Below, one piece after another: positions 29,597 to 39,839 of a stretch of DNA of 64,000 nt. The notes beneath the pieces were generated by a model. That model did not search any database and was not told where the DNA came from. It saw only the letters and a list, made by a program, of their open reading frames with translations. Source of the stretch: Candidatus Pantoea formicae (lineage in GTDB: Bacteria; Pseudomonadota; Gammaproteobacteria; Enterobacterales; Enterobacteriaceae); assembly GCF_011752625.1 (NCBI RefSeq), contig NZ_VWXD01000002.1, positions 310,001 through 374,000 on the forward strand, given 5' to 3'. Positions within the stretch are counted from its first letter, which is position 1. Each line of letters starts with the position of its first letter. The position numbers and the translations under genes are program-made.

Positions 29597-30352
29597 ATGC
29601 AACTTTCATCAAAGTTAAACACTCCAACAACCCGCAATGAAATTAAGAACTCGACTATTTATTGTTTGTCGGGTCGATTTTACGCTATCAACTTTATTTT
29701 ACTGGCTTTTTTAGCACTGGTTTTTTTGTGGTGGTCACGCAACGAAAGCCTGGATATTGCCATCAGCCAGATGTGGTTCGATTCCGCAACAATGACGTTC
29801 CCATTACAGCACAACCGCTGGCTGGACCTGATCAACCATCGTCTGTTGAAAGATGTGATCATTGCGGGTGCGGTACTGCTCTTATTACGTGGCCTGTACC
29901 AGCGTAATGGGCGTCGGATACTGGTGGGCCTGCTGTTCGGCATGGGTCCGTTGGTGATTGGAATTTTGAAAGCACATAGCGCGCACTCATGCCCGTGGGA
30001 TTTGGCGATGTTTGGTGGTAAAGCGGCCACCTTTGCCTTGCTGGATGCCGCACCGGTCAATAGCGGCCCAGGGCAATGTTTTCCTGGCGGGCATGCCTCC
30101 AGCGGGTTTGCTGTGATGGCCTTGTTCTTCCTGTGGTGGCCTGAACGCCCTGGACGTGCACTGCTGGCACTGTGTGCGGGGATCGCTCTAGGTTTGCTGA
30201 TGGGCTATGGGCAGGTGATGCGCGGCGCACACTTCTTCTCACATAACCTGTGGGCGGGCTGGTGGGTTTGGCTGAGCCAGATGCTGATTTTTGCTGGTGT
30301 TTCTTATTGGGTAAACAAGACGAGGAAGACGAAACGTGATGGAAGCACTTAA
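29597..30352 (+). CDS. PAP2-family membrane phosphatase (CPWD variant)
   Basis: A 251-residue membrane protein of the PAP2 superfamily with about six TM segments. The three phosphatase motifs are variant: KAHSAHSCPWD where most members have KX6RP, PGGHASSG for PSGH, and RGAHFFSHNLWAGWW for SRX5HX3D. This CPWD/PGGH type is a known subgroup of lipid phosphatases or phosphotransferases acting at the periplasmic face; substrate (undecaprenyl diphosphate, lipid A or phospholipid) cannot be told. No clear ribosome site precedes the ATG, so the start is uncertain. It overlaps ybjG by 14 bases, suggesting coupled translation. Confidence 0.82.
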   Translation: MQLSSKLNTPTTRNEIKNSTIYCLSGRFYAINFILLAFLALVFLWWSRNESLDIAISQMWFDSATMTFPLQHNRWLDLINHRLLKDVIIAGAVLLLLRGLYQRNGRRILVGLLFGMGPLVIGILKAHSAHSCPWDLAMFGGKAATFALLDAAPVNSGPGQCFPGGHASSGFAVMALFFLWWPERPGRALLALCAGIALGLLMGYGQVMRGAHFFSHNLWAGWWVWLSQMLIFAGVSYWVNKTRKTKRDGST

Positions 30353-30944
30353 CCACACGGTTTTTTTATGGATTAACGCCACGACTGACTCACCGCAGTG
30401 GCTGATTCATTTAGCCACTTTTATCGCGAAAGATGTCATTGCGATAGTGCCGTTACTGATCGTGGCGTTATGGCTGTGGGGCCCCCGTGATCAGGTGCAG
30501 TCACAGCGTGCGCTGGTACTGAAAACCGGGATGGCACTGATTTATGCCTTGAGCATATCCTGGTGCGTTGGCCAGTTGCTCCCGCATCCGCGCCCCTTTG
30601 CCATCGGGTTTGGGCATCAGTTCCTGGCACATGCTGCTGATGATTCTTATCCCAGCGATCATGGCACCACTATTTTCACCTTCGCGTTGGCCTTTATCTT
30701 CTGGCATCGCCTGTGGTCAGGCGTGATTTTGCTGGCCGTGGGCAGCGCTATCGCCTGGTCACGTGTCTATCTCGGCGTACACTGGCCGATGGATATGCTA
30801 GGAGGATTTTTGGTGGGTTTACTGGCGTGCCTGGCATCGCACATGGCTTGGCAGTTGTACGGCGAACGTATGCTAGGCTTCACCCATCAGGTTTACCGCG
30901 CCTTGTTTGCCATGCCGATTAAAAAAGGCTGGATCCGCGGATAA
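30339..30944 (+). CDS. ybjG: YbjG, undecaprenyl-diphosphatase
   Basis: A 201-residue PAP2 phosphatase (E. coli YbjG 198) that dephosphorylates undecaprenyl diphosphate at the periplasmic face, recycling the lipid carrier for peptidoglycan. Motifs are canonical: PHPRPF region of KX6RP, DDSYPSDHGTTIF and SRVYLGVHWPMD. Start could be ATG 30339 or GTG 30336; GAGGAAG lies upstream. It overlaps the preceding PAP2 gene. In E. coli ybjG is PhoP/BaeR responsive; not visible here. Confidence 0.94.
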   Translation: MEALNHTVFLWINATTDSPQWLIHLATFIAKDVIAIVPLLIVALWLWGPRDQVQSQRALVLKTGMALIYALSISWCVGQLLPHPRPFAIGFGHQFLAHAADDSYPSDHGTTIFTFALAFIFWHRLWSGVILLAVGSAIAWSRVYLGVHWPMDMLGGFLVGLLACLASHMAWQLYGERMLGFTHQVYRALFAMPIKKGWIRG

Positions 30945-30946
30945 TA

Positions 30947-30974
30947 TTTTGGGCGGCCAATTGGCCGCCCAAAA
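30947..30974. terminator. Bidirectional terminator between ybjG and dacC
   Basis: A 28-bp perfect palindrome TTTTGGGCGGCCAA with its complement, ending in A4 and beginning with T4, between convergent genes. Confidence 0.85.
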
Positions 30975-30975
30975 A

Positions 30976-32181
30976 CTAACTAAACCACTTCCCAAACCAG
31001 CCGTTGAATTTCATCATAATGAAATCCCAGATACGGCCAACGAATCCCCCTTCCGGTACATCTTCCATCACCACCAGCGGACGCTGATCCACCGTTTTGC
31101 CATCCAACTGGAAATCGATAGTACCAACCACCTGATTTTTCTGTAATGGCGCTTCCAGCTGCGGTGAATTTAACGTGAAACTCGCCTTAAGATTTTTCAT
31201 TTGGCCTTTTGGTACGGTGATAGCCGCGTCTTTAGCGACGCCCAAATTGACCTGACTGCGATCGCCAAACCAAACGCGCTGCTGCGCAAAAGGCTTGTCT
31301 GCTTTGATTGGCGTGACGGTTTCATAGAAACGAAAGCCCCACGTCAGTAATTTTTCACTCTCGCGGAAACGGATCGCGTCAGTTTGCGTACCCAGTACCA
31401 CCGAGATCAAACGCATATCGCCATCCACCGCTGACGCCACGAGATTGTTACCCGCCCCCGAGGTGTGACCGGTTTTAATCCCATCCACCTTCAGATTGCT
31501 GCTCCACAATAAGCGGTTACGGTTCAGCTGTTTGATGTGGTTGAAAGTAAACTCTTTCTGACTGTTCAATGCATATTCATCGGGTACATCACTGATCAGA
31601 CGTTGACCGATAATGGCCATATCGCGTGCGGTACTGTACTGCCCTTCAGCATCCAGACCGTGCACCGTCATAAAGTGGGTATTTTGTAAGCCGAAGGCTT
31701 TCACATAGTTGTTCATCAGCCCGATAAAGGAGTCCTGGCTGCCGGCAACGTAATCCGCAAGTGCAATACAGGCATCATTTCCAGACTGTATGACCACTCC
31801 TTTGTTCAGCTCAGAAACGGGAATGCGGTCGCCGGGCTTGAGAAACATCAATGATGAACCACGAAGCTTTGGATTACCGGTTGCCCACGCATCCTGACCG
31901 ATAGTCACAAGATCATCGTTATGAATTTTCCCTGCTTTGAGCGCCTGCCCTACCACGTAGCTGGTCATCATTTTGGTCAGACTGGCCGGGTCAAGACGCT
32001 GGTCAGCATTGGATTCCGCCAGCACTTTACCGCTGTTGTAATCCATTAACACCCAAGCTTTGGCCTCAATCTGTGGTGCATCAGGTGCCTGTTCAGCCTG
32101 AGTGGTGACGGGAAGGAAAAGCACTAATAATGAAGTGGCAGCCAGCGGCCGCAATTTGGAAATGACGGAGTTTTTTCTCAT
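30976..32181 (-). CDS. dacC: D-alanyl-D-alanine carboxypeptidase (PBP6-type)
   Basis: A 401-residue DD-carboxypeptidase (E. coli DacC 400) that removes terminal D-Ala from pentapeptides in the periplasm. Signal peptide ends near TQA-EQ. Active-site motifs: S67-L-T-K70, S133-G-N135 and K236-T-G-H239. The C-terminal amphipathic anchor [15 protein letters not shown] is present. KTGH is the form I recall from PBP5 (DacA), while E. coli DacC has KTGT; gene neighbours (yliI, ybjG) still favour dacC. Confidence 0.92.
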   Translation of the reverse strand: MRKNSVISKLRPLAATSLLVLFLPVTTQAEQAPDAPQIEAKAWVLMDYNSGKVLAESNADQRLDPASLTKMMTSYVVGQALKAGKIHNDDLVTIGQDAWATGNPKLRGSSLMFLKPGDRIPVSELNKGVVIQSGNDACIALADYVAGSQDSFIGLMNNYVKAFGLQNTHFMTVHGLDAEGQYSTARDMAIIGQRLISDVPDEYALNSQKEFTFNHIKQLNRNRLLWSSNLKVDGIKTGHTSGAGNNLVASAVDGDMRLISVVLGTQTDAIRFRESEKLLTWGFRFYETVTPIKADKPFAQQRVWFGDRSQVNLGVAKDAAITVPKGQMKNLKASFTLNSPQLEAPLQKNQVVGTIDFQLDGKTVDQRPLVVMEDVPEGGFVGRIWDFIMMKFNGWFGKWFS

Positions 32182-32457
32182 GAGCGTGACCAGATTGTCC
32201 TTGTTAAATCATGGTTTTCTTGCGGGTAAGACATGTCTTAACAAAAGCTACACGCTAACTACCTGCGAACAAAACCGTCCAACCGTAAAGTTTTATAGAG
32301 TTTATTAGAGTAACCCTGGCACCAACCCCGATGCGCTGCCACTTTTGATGTGTTGCGCAAGATGAAAAATTGCGAGAAATTCCGATTTTTCGCAGAACGG
32401 TTAAGCCAGTCACAAAATTCCGCTAACCTGATGCCAATCAGCCCGAGGAGAACCACG

Positions 32458-33114
32458 ATGGACTTAGCCGTTTTCGATTTGGACGAAACCCTGATTTGTG
32501 AAGACAGTACCAGCCTGTGGCTGCGCTGGCTGGTATCACAAGGGTTTGCGCCTGAAGCATTGATCTCTCAGGAACAAGCATTGATGGCGAAATACCATGC
32601 CGGCACCCTCTCTATTGAAGAGTACATGAGTACCACGCTTGCCCCCCTCGCCGGTATGGCGACACTGACCGTTGAGGGCTGGGTAAGGCGTTTTATCCAT
32701 CGCGACATCTTGCCGCGCGTCTTCCCCGCCGCGCGTGAGCGTATTGACTGGCATCAGCAGCGTGGCGACACGGTCATGATCATTACTGCCAGCGGCGACC
32801 ATCTGGCCGTCCCCATAGCCCAACGCTTGGGTGTACATGGTGCTTTGGCGATAGGCGTGGAAGTGGTCGATGAGCGTTACAGTGGACAGATTTATGGCAC
32901 TGCCACCTACCGCGAAGGCAAAGTCACACGTCTGAGCGATTGGAAAGCCTTGCAGCAGGATCAGCGCTTCGAGCGTACCTGGGCTTACAGCGACTCCATG
33001 AATGACCTGCCGCTGCTTGCCCACGCCGATCATGCCTGGGTTATCAACCCCGATGCATCACTGCAGCAAGAAGCCCAGCAGCGCGGTTGGGAAGTGTGTA
33101 ACTGGGTGCGATAA
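32458..33114 (+). CDS. HAD-IB family hydrolase (phosphoserine phosphatase-like)
   Basis: A 218-residue HAD phosphatase. Motif I FDLDETL (nucleophile Asp) at residues 6-12, motif II IITASGD, motif III Lys in YREGKVTRL and motif IV YSDSMNDLPLL are all present. Substrate is unknown; the family includes phosphoserine and lysophosphatidate phosphatases. The ATG at 32458 follows GAGGAG; the frame is open 36 codons upstream without homology. One base separates its end from convergent yliI. A dyad (TGCGA...TCGCA) lies in its upstream region near 32370-32392. Confidence 0.9.
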   Translation: MDLAVFDLDETLICEDSTSLWLRWLVSQGFAPEALISQEQALMAKYHAGTLSIEEYMSTTLAPLAGMATLTVEGWVRRFIHRDILPRVFPAARERIDWHQQRGDTVMIITASGDHLAVPIAQRLGVHGALAIGVEVVDERYSGQIYGTATYREGKVTRLSDWKALQQDQRFERTWAYSDSMNDLPLLAHADHAWVINPDASLQQEAQQRGWEVCNWVR

Positions 33115-33115
33115 G

Positions 33116-34249
33116 CTACCCGCGAGGGGTGCTGGCCTCACCTGCCAGCCCCACTTTTAACAGCTTGCCGTTGGCTTCATCGGTCAGCACATAAAGATAG
33201 CCATCGGGGCCCTGTCGCACATCGCGAATGCGTTCATCATGATCCTGAAGCAAGCGCTGTTCTTCCACCACTTTTTCGCCATTGACCTGCAAGCGAATCA
33301 GGCTTTTCTCTTTAAGCGCACCGATAAACAGCGAATTTTTCCATTGCGGGAAGCGTGCACTGTTGTAAAACGCCATGCCGCTGATGGCGGGTGAGACTTT
33401 CCACCAGAACAGTGGTTGCTCGGTGCCATTCACATGCGTGCCCTGTGATTCCGGTACTTTCTGTCCGCTATAATCAATGCCGTAGGTCGCCAGTGGCCAA
33501 CCGTAATTTTTTCCTTTCTCAGGAATGTTCACCTCATCACCACCGCGCGGGCCATGCTCACTTTCCCAAATTTGCTGGGTCCACGGATTGAGCGCTAAGC
33601 CCTGGGGATTGCGCATGCCATAAGACCAGATCTCTGCACGTGCATTTTTTTGCTGCACAAACGGATTATCCGGTGGAATTTGACCATCCTGCGTCAGGCG
33701 CACAATTTTGCCCGAGAGCTTGTCAAGTTGTTGAGCACTACTGCTGGCGAAGTTGTCACCAAAGGCGATATAGAGGTAGCCCTGATGATCAAACGCCAGC
33801 CGAGTGCCAATGTTGGCACCGCTGGAGAGTTTTGGCGTTTGCTCCAACACCACCTTGAAGTCGCTTAACTGACGGTTGTCATCGCTCAGCCGGCCGTAGC
33901 CCACGACGCCACCCGCCCGCCCTTCGGCATCAGCGGTGGTGTAACTGAGCCACACCCGGCGACTTTGAGCAAAATCGGGCGCTAATACCACATCCAGCAA
34001 ACCGCCCTGTCGATTCGCCCAGACTTTTGGCACGCCGCCGATAGGTTGCGATAACCCTTTGCCCGGTTGCCAGCTGCGCAGTTGCCCGGATCGTTCGGTG
34101 ATCAGCAGGGTTTGATTATCGGGCAGAAACGCCACCGACCAGGGATGATCGAGCTTGTCCTGCAATACCTGAACTTGCACATCAGCGGCCAGAGAAGAAT
34201 AAGAATAACTCAACGCGCCAAGCAGCAGCGCGACAGGCAGTAAACGCAT
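33116..34249 (-). CDS. yliI: PQQ-dependent aldose sugar dehydrogenase YliI
   Basis: A 377-residue periplasmic beta-propeller enzyme similar to E. coli YliI/Asd (371), which oxidises aldoses with pyrroloquinoline quinone. Signal peptide ends near LAA-DVQ. Signatures LDHPWSVAFLPD, GGLLDVVLAPDF, WSYGMRNPQGLALNPWT and HGPRGGDEVN are conserved. E. coli makes apo-enzyme because it lacks PQQ synthesis; many Pantoea make PQQ. An OprB-type sugar porin gene lies about 1 kb away. Convergent with the HAD gene. Confidence 0.94.
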   Translation of the reverse strand: MRLLPVALLLGALSYSYSSLAADVQVQVLQDKLDHPWSVAFLPDNQTLLITERSGQLRSWQPGKGLSQPIGGVPKVWANRQGGLLDVVLAPDFAQSRRVWLSYTTADAEGRAGGVVGYGRLSDDNRQLSDFKVVLEQTPKLSSGANIGTRLAFDHQGYLYIAFGDNFASSSAQQLDKLSGKIVRLTQDGQIPPDNPFVQQKNARAEIWSYGMRNPQGLALNPWTQQIWESEHGPRGGDEVNIPEKGKNYGWPLATYGIDYSGQKVPESQGTHVNGTEQPLFWWKVSPAISGMAFYNSARFPQWKNSLFIGALKEKSLIRLQVNGEKVVEEQRLLQDHDERIRDVRQGPDGYLYVLTDEANGKLLKVGLAGEASTPRG

Positions 34250-34353
34250 GGGATTCTCCTTTTTACGGTCTGCCGTTAAGGGTAGTCAGCCCGTAAGAAA
34301 GGATGTGCAGGATTTACAAAACATTAAGCCCGGCGCAGAGGCCGGGCAGCAAA

Positions 34354-35010
34354 TCAAGGTGCAGAGAACGCGACGGCATCGCGCACCATTTCGTCGATGC
34401 CAGGGCGGACATCGTTGAGGGTGATCGGTGCACTGTTGTTCGGCAAAGACTTGCCGAAAGCTTTACGCACCACTTTGATCAACGGCTTACCGGTTTGTGC
34501 ATCGACCGCTTCCACCTCCAGGAACAGCGCACTGTTTTGCGTACGATGCCCTGTCGCGGCCATGGTGCTGGCCACGACGGCGGCAATCGGCACCACCTCA
34601 TAGAATTGCATACCCTCATTTTCCGCTGTCACCGCAGTAATAGCGCTCCTCACACGTAGGGTATGCGCACCTGGCTTCGCGACCACCGGTTTACGCGCAG
34701 CCACGGCTTGTTTTAACTGGCTATCAGTGTATTGGCGAATTTGATCCAAGGTCTGCTGGCTAATGCGCTCATTGGGACGCGCGGCGGGATAATAGACCAC
34801 AGGCTCAAACACCACGTTGGTGTAATCCGCGCTGTGGTAATCCGGCGAGATCCAGCGCAACGTCGGTTTACCGCTCGGCGACTGGGCCGGCTTTAACTGG
34901 CTGTAATCGCCTAGAAAACCCGAGAACTGTTGTTTATCGGCAACATGAGAAGTACAGCCGACGGCCAGCATCGCTAACGTTAAAGCGGGAATATAAAGAC
35001 GAAATCGCAT
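34354..35010 (-). CDS. DUF3313 lipoprotein
   Basis: A 218-residue predicted lipoprotein with signal peptide and Cys19 in LAVGC. The start of the mature protein FSGFLGDYSQLKP is typical of DUF3313, a family of unknown function in Proteobacteria. Alone on its strand between yliI and the porin gene; not present at this locus in E. coli. Localisation to the outer or inner leaflet cannot be judged. Confidence 0.85.
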   Translation of the reverse strand: MRFRLYIPALTLAMLAVGCTSHVADKQQFSGFLGDYSQLKPAQSPSGKPTLRWISPDYHSADYTNVVFEPVVYYPAARPNERISQQTLDQIRQYTDSQLKQAVAARKPVVAKPGAHTLRVRSAITAVTAENEGMQFYEVVPIAAVVASTMAATGHRTQNSALFLEVEAVDAQTGKPLIKVVRKAFGKSLPNNSAPITLNDVRPGIDEMVRDAVAFSAP

Positions 35011-35284
35011 GAGTGAGCCCTTATAAGAGGTAAACGCTTCTCAAGTGTAGATTGCGCGCTGATAACTCAAATAAAAATTTTCCACTCAACCAAGCGAAGC
35101 GTGATCGGATAAATGATTTTGGCTATAGAGGGCACGGAATAGTGCAATTAACCTGGTTAAACCCAAAGTTACACAATCATTCAAATAGAAACACAAAGAC
35201 ACACACAGCGCTTAATAATGTTAACAGCTCGGCGCGAACCAAAAGGTACAATTACAACGCATATCAACTTCTTACAATTCCCCC

Positions 35285-36574
35285 ATGAAAACCAACGATT
35301 TTAAAGTCAAACCTCTTATTGCAACGCTACTGTTTGCTTCAACGCTCTCTGCAGCACAAGCCAGTGATTTTTTTCATCAGGATACCCTTACCGGTGACTG
35401 GGAAGGTGCACGTAGCGCACTCGTTCAGCAAGGTGTGACACTGAGCGGCGATTATGTTTCTGAAACGGCAGGCGTGCTTAACGGCGGCCAGTCTTATGGC
35501 ACCCGCTATGCACAACAAATTCGTCTGGGAGCCACCTTCGATTTAAACCGACTGTTTAGCGCAGATCACGCGGGTACGATTCAACTTACCCTCAACGATC
35601 GCCGTGGTCGCAGCACCTCAGGTGACTTGGTAGGTAACCGTTTACCTGTTCAGGAAGTTTATGGCGGTGAATATACCCGCCTGAGCGAATTCAGCTATGC
35701 CAACTGGTTAGTCACACCCCAATTGCAATACAAGTTGGGACTGCTGGCGATGGGCAATGACTTTGGTGGCTTATCCATCCTGACCAATTTTATGAACGCC
35801 GGATTTTGCGCCCACCCGCTCTCGATGTCAGGCGGCAGTGGCTGGGGAAACTATCCTAACGCACACTTGGGTGGTGAGCTTAAATACAACTTTAACGATA
35901 GCTGGGCATTACAAACCGCGGTGTTTAACGTGAATCCCGAAGAAAACAGTGAATCCTCGCGCGCCTTCAAACCCTTTGCACCTGGCACAACAGGCTATAT
36001 CGTCCCGGTTGAGCTGATCTACAACTTGCACAGTGCATTGCCGGGACAATACAAGCTGGGATATTACTTCGACAGTTCAAATGTGGCTCGCATTGACCAG
36101 CCAGAACGACGGGCGAATAAACGCTGGGGTGCCTATGTGCTGGCCGATCAGACCGTGTGGCAATCTTCGACTCTACGCAGCCAAAATCTGCATGTTTTCG
36201 GTCAAGCCACCACCACGGATGAGGCCACTTCCACCTTCCGTCATTGGTACTCTGCAGGGCTGGTATTAAATGGTCCGTTTGCTGCGCGCCCGAATGACGC
36301 CATTGCCATTGGCTATGGTCGAGCCGTTTACAATCAGCACAGCCGTGACAATGCGGTGGAGGGATTGCGCGCCAAAGACGAGCTGGCGGCGGCTGACGCC
36401 ATGAACAGTCTGGATATCGGTGAGCAACTGATTGAGATGACCTACACCCTGCAAGCGACACCTTGGTTGTCAGTACGCCCAAGCGTACAGTACATCAAGG
36501 AGCCAGGAGCCTTTTCTAACAAAGAGATCAAAGATGCTTGGGTGACAGGCGTTCAAGTCAAAGTGAAGTTCTGA
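35285..36574 (+). CDS. OprB-family carbohydrate-selective porin
   Basis: A 429-residue outer-membrane protein with a signal peptide cleaved near AQA-SDF and C-terminal Phe (VQVKVKF), as needed for barrel assembly. The N-terminal DTLTGDWEGARSALVQQGVTLSGDYVSE is the OprB signature; later YYFDSS and the alternating beta pattern fit a 16-strand sugar porin. OprB porins admit glucose and other sugars and often accompany periplasmic PQQ sugar oxidation, so its nearness to yliI is suggestive. No clear ribosome site; the ATG follows CCCCC. Upstream 274 bases are AT-rich with no further gene. Confidence 0.9.
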   Translation: MKTNDFKVKPLIATLLFASTLSAAQASDFFHQDTLTGDWEGARSALVQQGVTLSGDYVSETAGVLNGGQSYGTRYAQQIRLGATFDLNRLFSADHAGTIQLTLNDRRGRSTSGDLVGNRLPVQEVYGGEYTRLSEFSYANWLVTPQLQYKLGLLAMGNDFGGLSILTNFMNAGFCAHPLSMSGGSGWGNYPNAHLGGELKYNFNDSWALQTAVFNVNPEENSESSRAFKPFAPGTTGYIVPVELIYNLHSALPGQYKLGYYFDSSNVARIDQPERRANKRWGAYVLADQTVWQSSTLRSQNLHVFGQATTTDEATSTFRHWYSAGLVLNGPFAARPNDAIAIGYGRAVYNQHSRDNAVEGLRAKDELAAADAMNSLDIGEQLIEMTYTLQATPWLSVRPSVQYIKEPGAFSNKEIKDAWVTGVQVKVKF

Positions 36575-36618
36575 TCAAAATCGCCTTCTGCGACTTTCGC
36601 AGAAGGCGTGCTAGCGCT

Positions 36619-37254
36619 TTATTCGAAGCAGGTTTCTGGATTATCTGACAGAGAAATAAACGACTCACCGCCTTTGGTCAGAGCGATAATGCCGCCGCTC
36701 TCAATATCATAAACCCACCCATGCAGGCGAACTTTGCCTTTACGCAGCGCGACGGCCACAGAAGGGTGTGTTTTGATATTGTTCAGCTGGGCAATGACGT
36801 TCTCTTTCACCATCTCTTTCAGCCGCGTTTCCACAGACTCGTACTGGCGTTCTTCGACCACGGCTTTCGCCGCGTTGGCGTAATGCAACCAATGATCTAC
36901 CGCAGGCATGCTTTCCAGGTCGGCATTTGCTGCAATGGCATTCATTGCTCCACAGTTGGAGTGACCGCAGATGATAATTTCGGAGACGCCGAGTGCCACC
37001 ACCGCATATTCAATCGTGGCTGACACACCGCCAGGCTCTGGCCCAAACGGCGGTACGATATTACCGGCGTTACGGATCACGAACAGCTGACCCGGTTCCG
37101 ACTGCGTTACCAGCTCCGGCACCAGACGGCTGTCTGAACAGGAAATGAATAACGCTTTAGGATTCTGGTTAGAAGCCAGACTTTTGAAAAGATCCTTCCT
37201 TTCAGGGAACACATTCTGTTGAAAATTCAGAAAACCTTTTACGATCTCTTGCAT
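36619..37254 (-). CDS. Beta-class carbonic anhydrase (CynT-like)
   Basis: A 211-residue zinc enzyme converting CO2 and bicarbonate. Zinc ligands C39, H98 and C101 (in CGHSNCGAM) and the Asp-Arg dyad D41-R43 (SCSDSR) are visible. It is closer to E. coli CynT than to Can, but no cyanase or cyanate transporter genes adjoin it, so a general CO2-supply role is as likely. Preceded by an AT-rich divergent gap toward the DUF1311 gene. Confidence 0.92.
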   Translation of the reverse strand: MQEIVKGFLNFQQNVFPERKDLFKSLASNQNPKALFISCSDSRLVPELVTQSEPGQLFVIRNAGNIVPPFGPEPGGVSATIEYAVVALGVSEIIICGHSNCGAMNAIAANADLESMPAVDHWLHYANAAKAVVEERQYESVETRLKEMVKENVIAQLNNIKTHPSVAVALRKGKVRLHGWVYDIESGGIIALTKGGESFISLSDNPETCFE

Positions 37255-37481
37255 TTGTCTGCTCTCACATTATCCACTTCTGCTTAGGCTATGAGACACT
37301 GCCGTCCGCGCGAGTTAAAATTCTTCAGTGACGAGAATAACTTACAATCACCAATCAAATATTTAAGCAAAACGGGTTGGATTACACAACTCGGATCACC
37401 CAATCCGAAAGTAAAACTAACTGTAGAATTGTCGATAATAATAGCGACTCTACAACCTCTACACCTCAGATAAGGATAGCG

Positions 37482-37904
37482 ATGAGTATGAAAAAGTTGC
37501 TGGTTATTTCTCTGCTGGCCCTCAGTGGGCAAGCTATTGCCGCCGATGCAGATATTGCCAAACCCCTTGATGACACTCTGCAAGCCTGTAAGAACAATGC
37601 CAATAACACACTGGAAAGCGCAGATTGCTATCAGAAGGCCACCCAAGCCTGGGACAAGATGCTCAACGTGCAATATCAAGCGCTGTTGAGTGGCCAAAGT
37701 GAGGCATTCAAACAGAAAATGAAAATCTCCCAACGCAGCTGGATCAAATACAAAGAAGACTATTTTGCAGCGATGGAGAGCTTCTACCAGCAACAGCAGG
37801 GCACCATTTGGGGGCTGGTTGCAGCGGAATCAAAATTGAATGTTATTCGTGATAAAGCATTGGATTTATATCGGTTGCGTAACAGTACCAATATGGAAGG
37901 ATAA
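37482..37904 (+). CDS. LprI/DUF1311-domain periplasmic protein
   Basis: A 140-residue exported protein with a signal peptide ending near AIA-ADA. The mature part has the DUF1311 (LprI-like) pattern: paired Cys in LQACKNNANNTLESADC, then WDKMLNVQYQALL and QRSWIKYKEDY. Mycobacterial LprI inhibits lysozyme; this cannot be assumed here. ATG 37482 follows AAGGAT. The frame is open 35 codons further upstream without homology. It lies 110 bp before rimO. Confidence 0.82.
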   Translation: MSMKKLLVISLLALSGQAIAADADIAKPLDDTLQACKNNANNTLESADCYQKATQAWDKMLNVQYQALLSGQSEAFKQKMKISQRSWIKYKEDYFAAMESFYQQQQGTIWGLVAAESKLNVIRDKALDLYRLRNSTNMEG

Positions 37905-38014
37905 CGTTGTCGCGGAGAATACGCTCCGCGCTTCATCTTCCCTATACATTTTCTTCAGCAACCTCTGTACAATCGCCCCCCTATCCACACTAATTATGAT
38001 GAATTCTTATTCTT

Positions 38015-39340
38015 ATGAGCCATGTCAAAAATCCGCCGCGCGTGGGCTTCGTCTCACTCGGCTGTCCAAAAAACCTCGTCGACTCTGAACGCATCCTGAC
38101 GGAGCTGCGTACTGAAGGTTACGATGTGGTGCCACGCTACGATGATGCGGAGATCGTCATCGTTAACACCTGCGGATTTATTGATAGCGCCGTACAGGAA
38201 TCACTGGAAGCGATTGGTGAAGCACTGAACGAAAACGGCAAAGTGATCGTGACTGGCTGCCTGGGTGCCAAAGTGGATCAGATCCGCGAAGTGCATCCTA
38301 AAGTGCTGGAGATCACCGGTCCACATAGCTATGAGCAAGTGCTGTCACACGTTCACACCTACGTGCCGAAGCCTGAGCACAACCCCTTCCTCAGCCTGGT
38401 GCCAGAACAGGGCGTGAAGTTAACGCCGCGCCATTACGCTTACCTGAAAATTTCTGAAGGCTGTAACCATCGTTGTACCTTCTGCATCATTCCATCGATG
38501 CGTGGCGATCTCGATAGCCGCCCCATTGGCTCGGTACTCGATGAAGCAAAACGTTTGGTAGAAGCAGGCGTAAAAGAGCTGCTGGTGATTTCACAAGATA
38601 CCTCTGCCTACGGCGTGGATGTGAAGCATCGCACCGGTTTCTGGAATGGATCCCCAGTGAAAACCAGCATGGTCGGCTTGTGTGAGCAGCTGGCTAAGCT
38701 TGGCGTTTGGGTACGTCTGCACTACGTCTACCCCTACCCACATGTGGACGATGTGATCCCACTGATGGCGGAAGGTAAAATCCTGCCGTATCTGGATATT
38801 CCACTACAGCACGCCAGCCCGCGTATCCTGAAGTTAATGAAACGCCCTGGGGCCGTTGAGCGTACGCTGGAGCGCATCAAGCGCTGGCGTGAAATTTGCC
38901 CAGAATTGACGCTGCGTTCGACCTTCATTGTCGGCTTCCCAGGTGAAACCGAAGAAGATTTCCAGATGCTGCTCGACTTCCTGAAAGAAGCACGCCTGGA
39001 CCGCGTCGGCTGCTTCCAATACAGCCCGGTTGAAGGTGCAACTGCCAACCAGTTGCCGGATCAGGTGCCCGATGACGTGAAGCAGGATCGTTTCGACCGC
39101 TTTATGCAACTGCAGCAGAAAATCTCCAGCGAACGTCTGCAGGAGAAAATCGGCCGCGAAGTACTGGTCATCATCGATGAAGTGGATGAAGAAGGCGCAG
39201 TTGGCCGCAGTATGGCCGATGCACCTGAGATCGACGGTGCGGTGTATCTCAATGGCGATCGTCAGGTGAAAGTCGGTGATGTGGTGCGTGTCAAAGTGGA
39301 ACACGCCGATGAGTACGATTTATGGGGTACGCGCGTTTAA
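38015..39340 (+). CDS. rimO: RimO, ribosomal protein S12 methylthiotransferase
   Basis: A 441-residue radical-SAM enzyme, same length as E. coli RimO, that methylthiolates Asp89 of S12. The auxiliary cluster Cys are C17, C53 and C82; the radical-SAM cluster is C150-x3-C154-x2-C157 (CNHRCTFC). A C-terminal TRAM domain follows. The last four bases overlap convergent DUF4385. bssR, next to rimO in E. coli, is absent. Confidence 0.98.
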   Translation: MSHVKNPPRVGFVSLGCPKNLVDSERILTELRTEGYDVVPRYDDAEIVIVNTCGFIDSAVQESLEAIGEALNENGKVIVTGCLGAKVDQIREVHPKVLEITGPHSYEQVLSHVHTYVPKPEHNPFLSLVPEQGVKLTPRHYAYLKISEGCNHRCTFCIIPSMRGDLDSRPIGSVLDEAKRLVEAGVKELLVISQDTSAYGVDVKHRTGFWNGSPVKTSMVGLCEQLAKLGVWVRLHYVYPYPHVDDVIPLMAEGKILPYLDIPLQHASPRILKLMKRPGAVERTLERIKRWREICPELTLRSTFIVGFPGETEEDFQMLLDFLKEARLDRVGCFQYSPVEGATANQLPDQVPDDVKQDRFDRFMQLQQKISSERLQEKIGREVLVIIDEVDEEGAVGRSMADAPEIDGAVYLNGDRQVKVGDVVRVKVEHADEYDLWGTRV

Positions 39341-39786
39341 CCGTGCTTCTGCTGGTGCGCACGTTTGCGCGCCAGATAATCGGTGTCCAATCTCAGCCGA
39401 TCCCAGCAAGATTTGAAAATGGCCGCCGCAGCGGCCTTTTCTTTTTCTGTGGTACGCGGCAGCTCATTGCCGTCCTCATCATATTTTCGCCCGCCTTTAT
39501 GATTACTGTAGCGACGTGCGCGGGTATAGCCCATCTGAATAAATTTTCGCGCCATATCCATGCCAACAAAGTCGTCCTGTGCGCGATAGTCCTCAAACAG
39601 TTGCATGATCTGGACAGAAGATTCCTGCGCCAATTCCACGGTACGAAAGCGCCAGAACGGCAGAATTTCGCTCTTATAAGGCTCCACCATTAGTACCCCC
39701 TGCTCACCGCGCCCCACCTGATAAAGGTCTGGCCGCTGTCGGAAATCGATATTCTTAAAGTCTTGTTCGTAATCAAAGGGTTTCAC
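39337..39786 (-). CDS. DUF4385 protein
   Basis: A 149-residue cytoplasmic protein with the DUF4385 pattern [40 protein letters not shown], and a basic C-terminus ([10 protein letters not shown]...KRAHQQKHG). Function unknown. The GTG at 39786 was chosen because GGAG lies seven bases upstream and it begins the family homology; the longer 161-residue frame adds a Cys-rich stretch without homology. Confidence 0.85.
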   Translation of the reverse strand: MKPFDYEQDFKNIDFRQRPDLYQVGRGEQGVLMVEPYKSEILPFWRFRTVELAQESSVQIMQLFEDYRAQDDFVGMDMARKFIQMGYTRARRYSNHKGGRKYDEDGNELPRTTEKEKAAAAAIFKSCWDRLRLDTDYLARKRAHQQKHG

Positions 39787-39839
39787 TGCATTTCTCCTAC
39801 ACGACATTATCACATGTTGCAATTATTTTTTTCCGGCAC

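Noticed and set aside
35052..35288. 78-codon frame before the OprB porin
   Set aside because: Overlaps the porin start, low complexity (Asn, Thr), no ribosome site; looks like AT-rich leader DNA.
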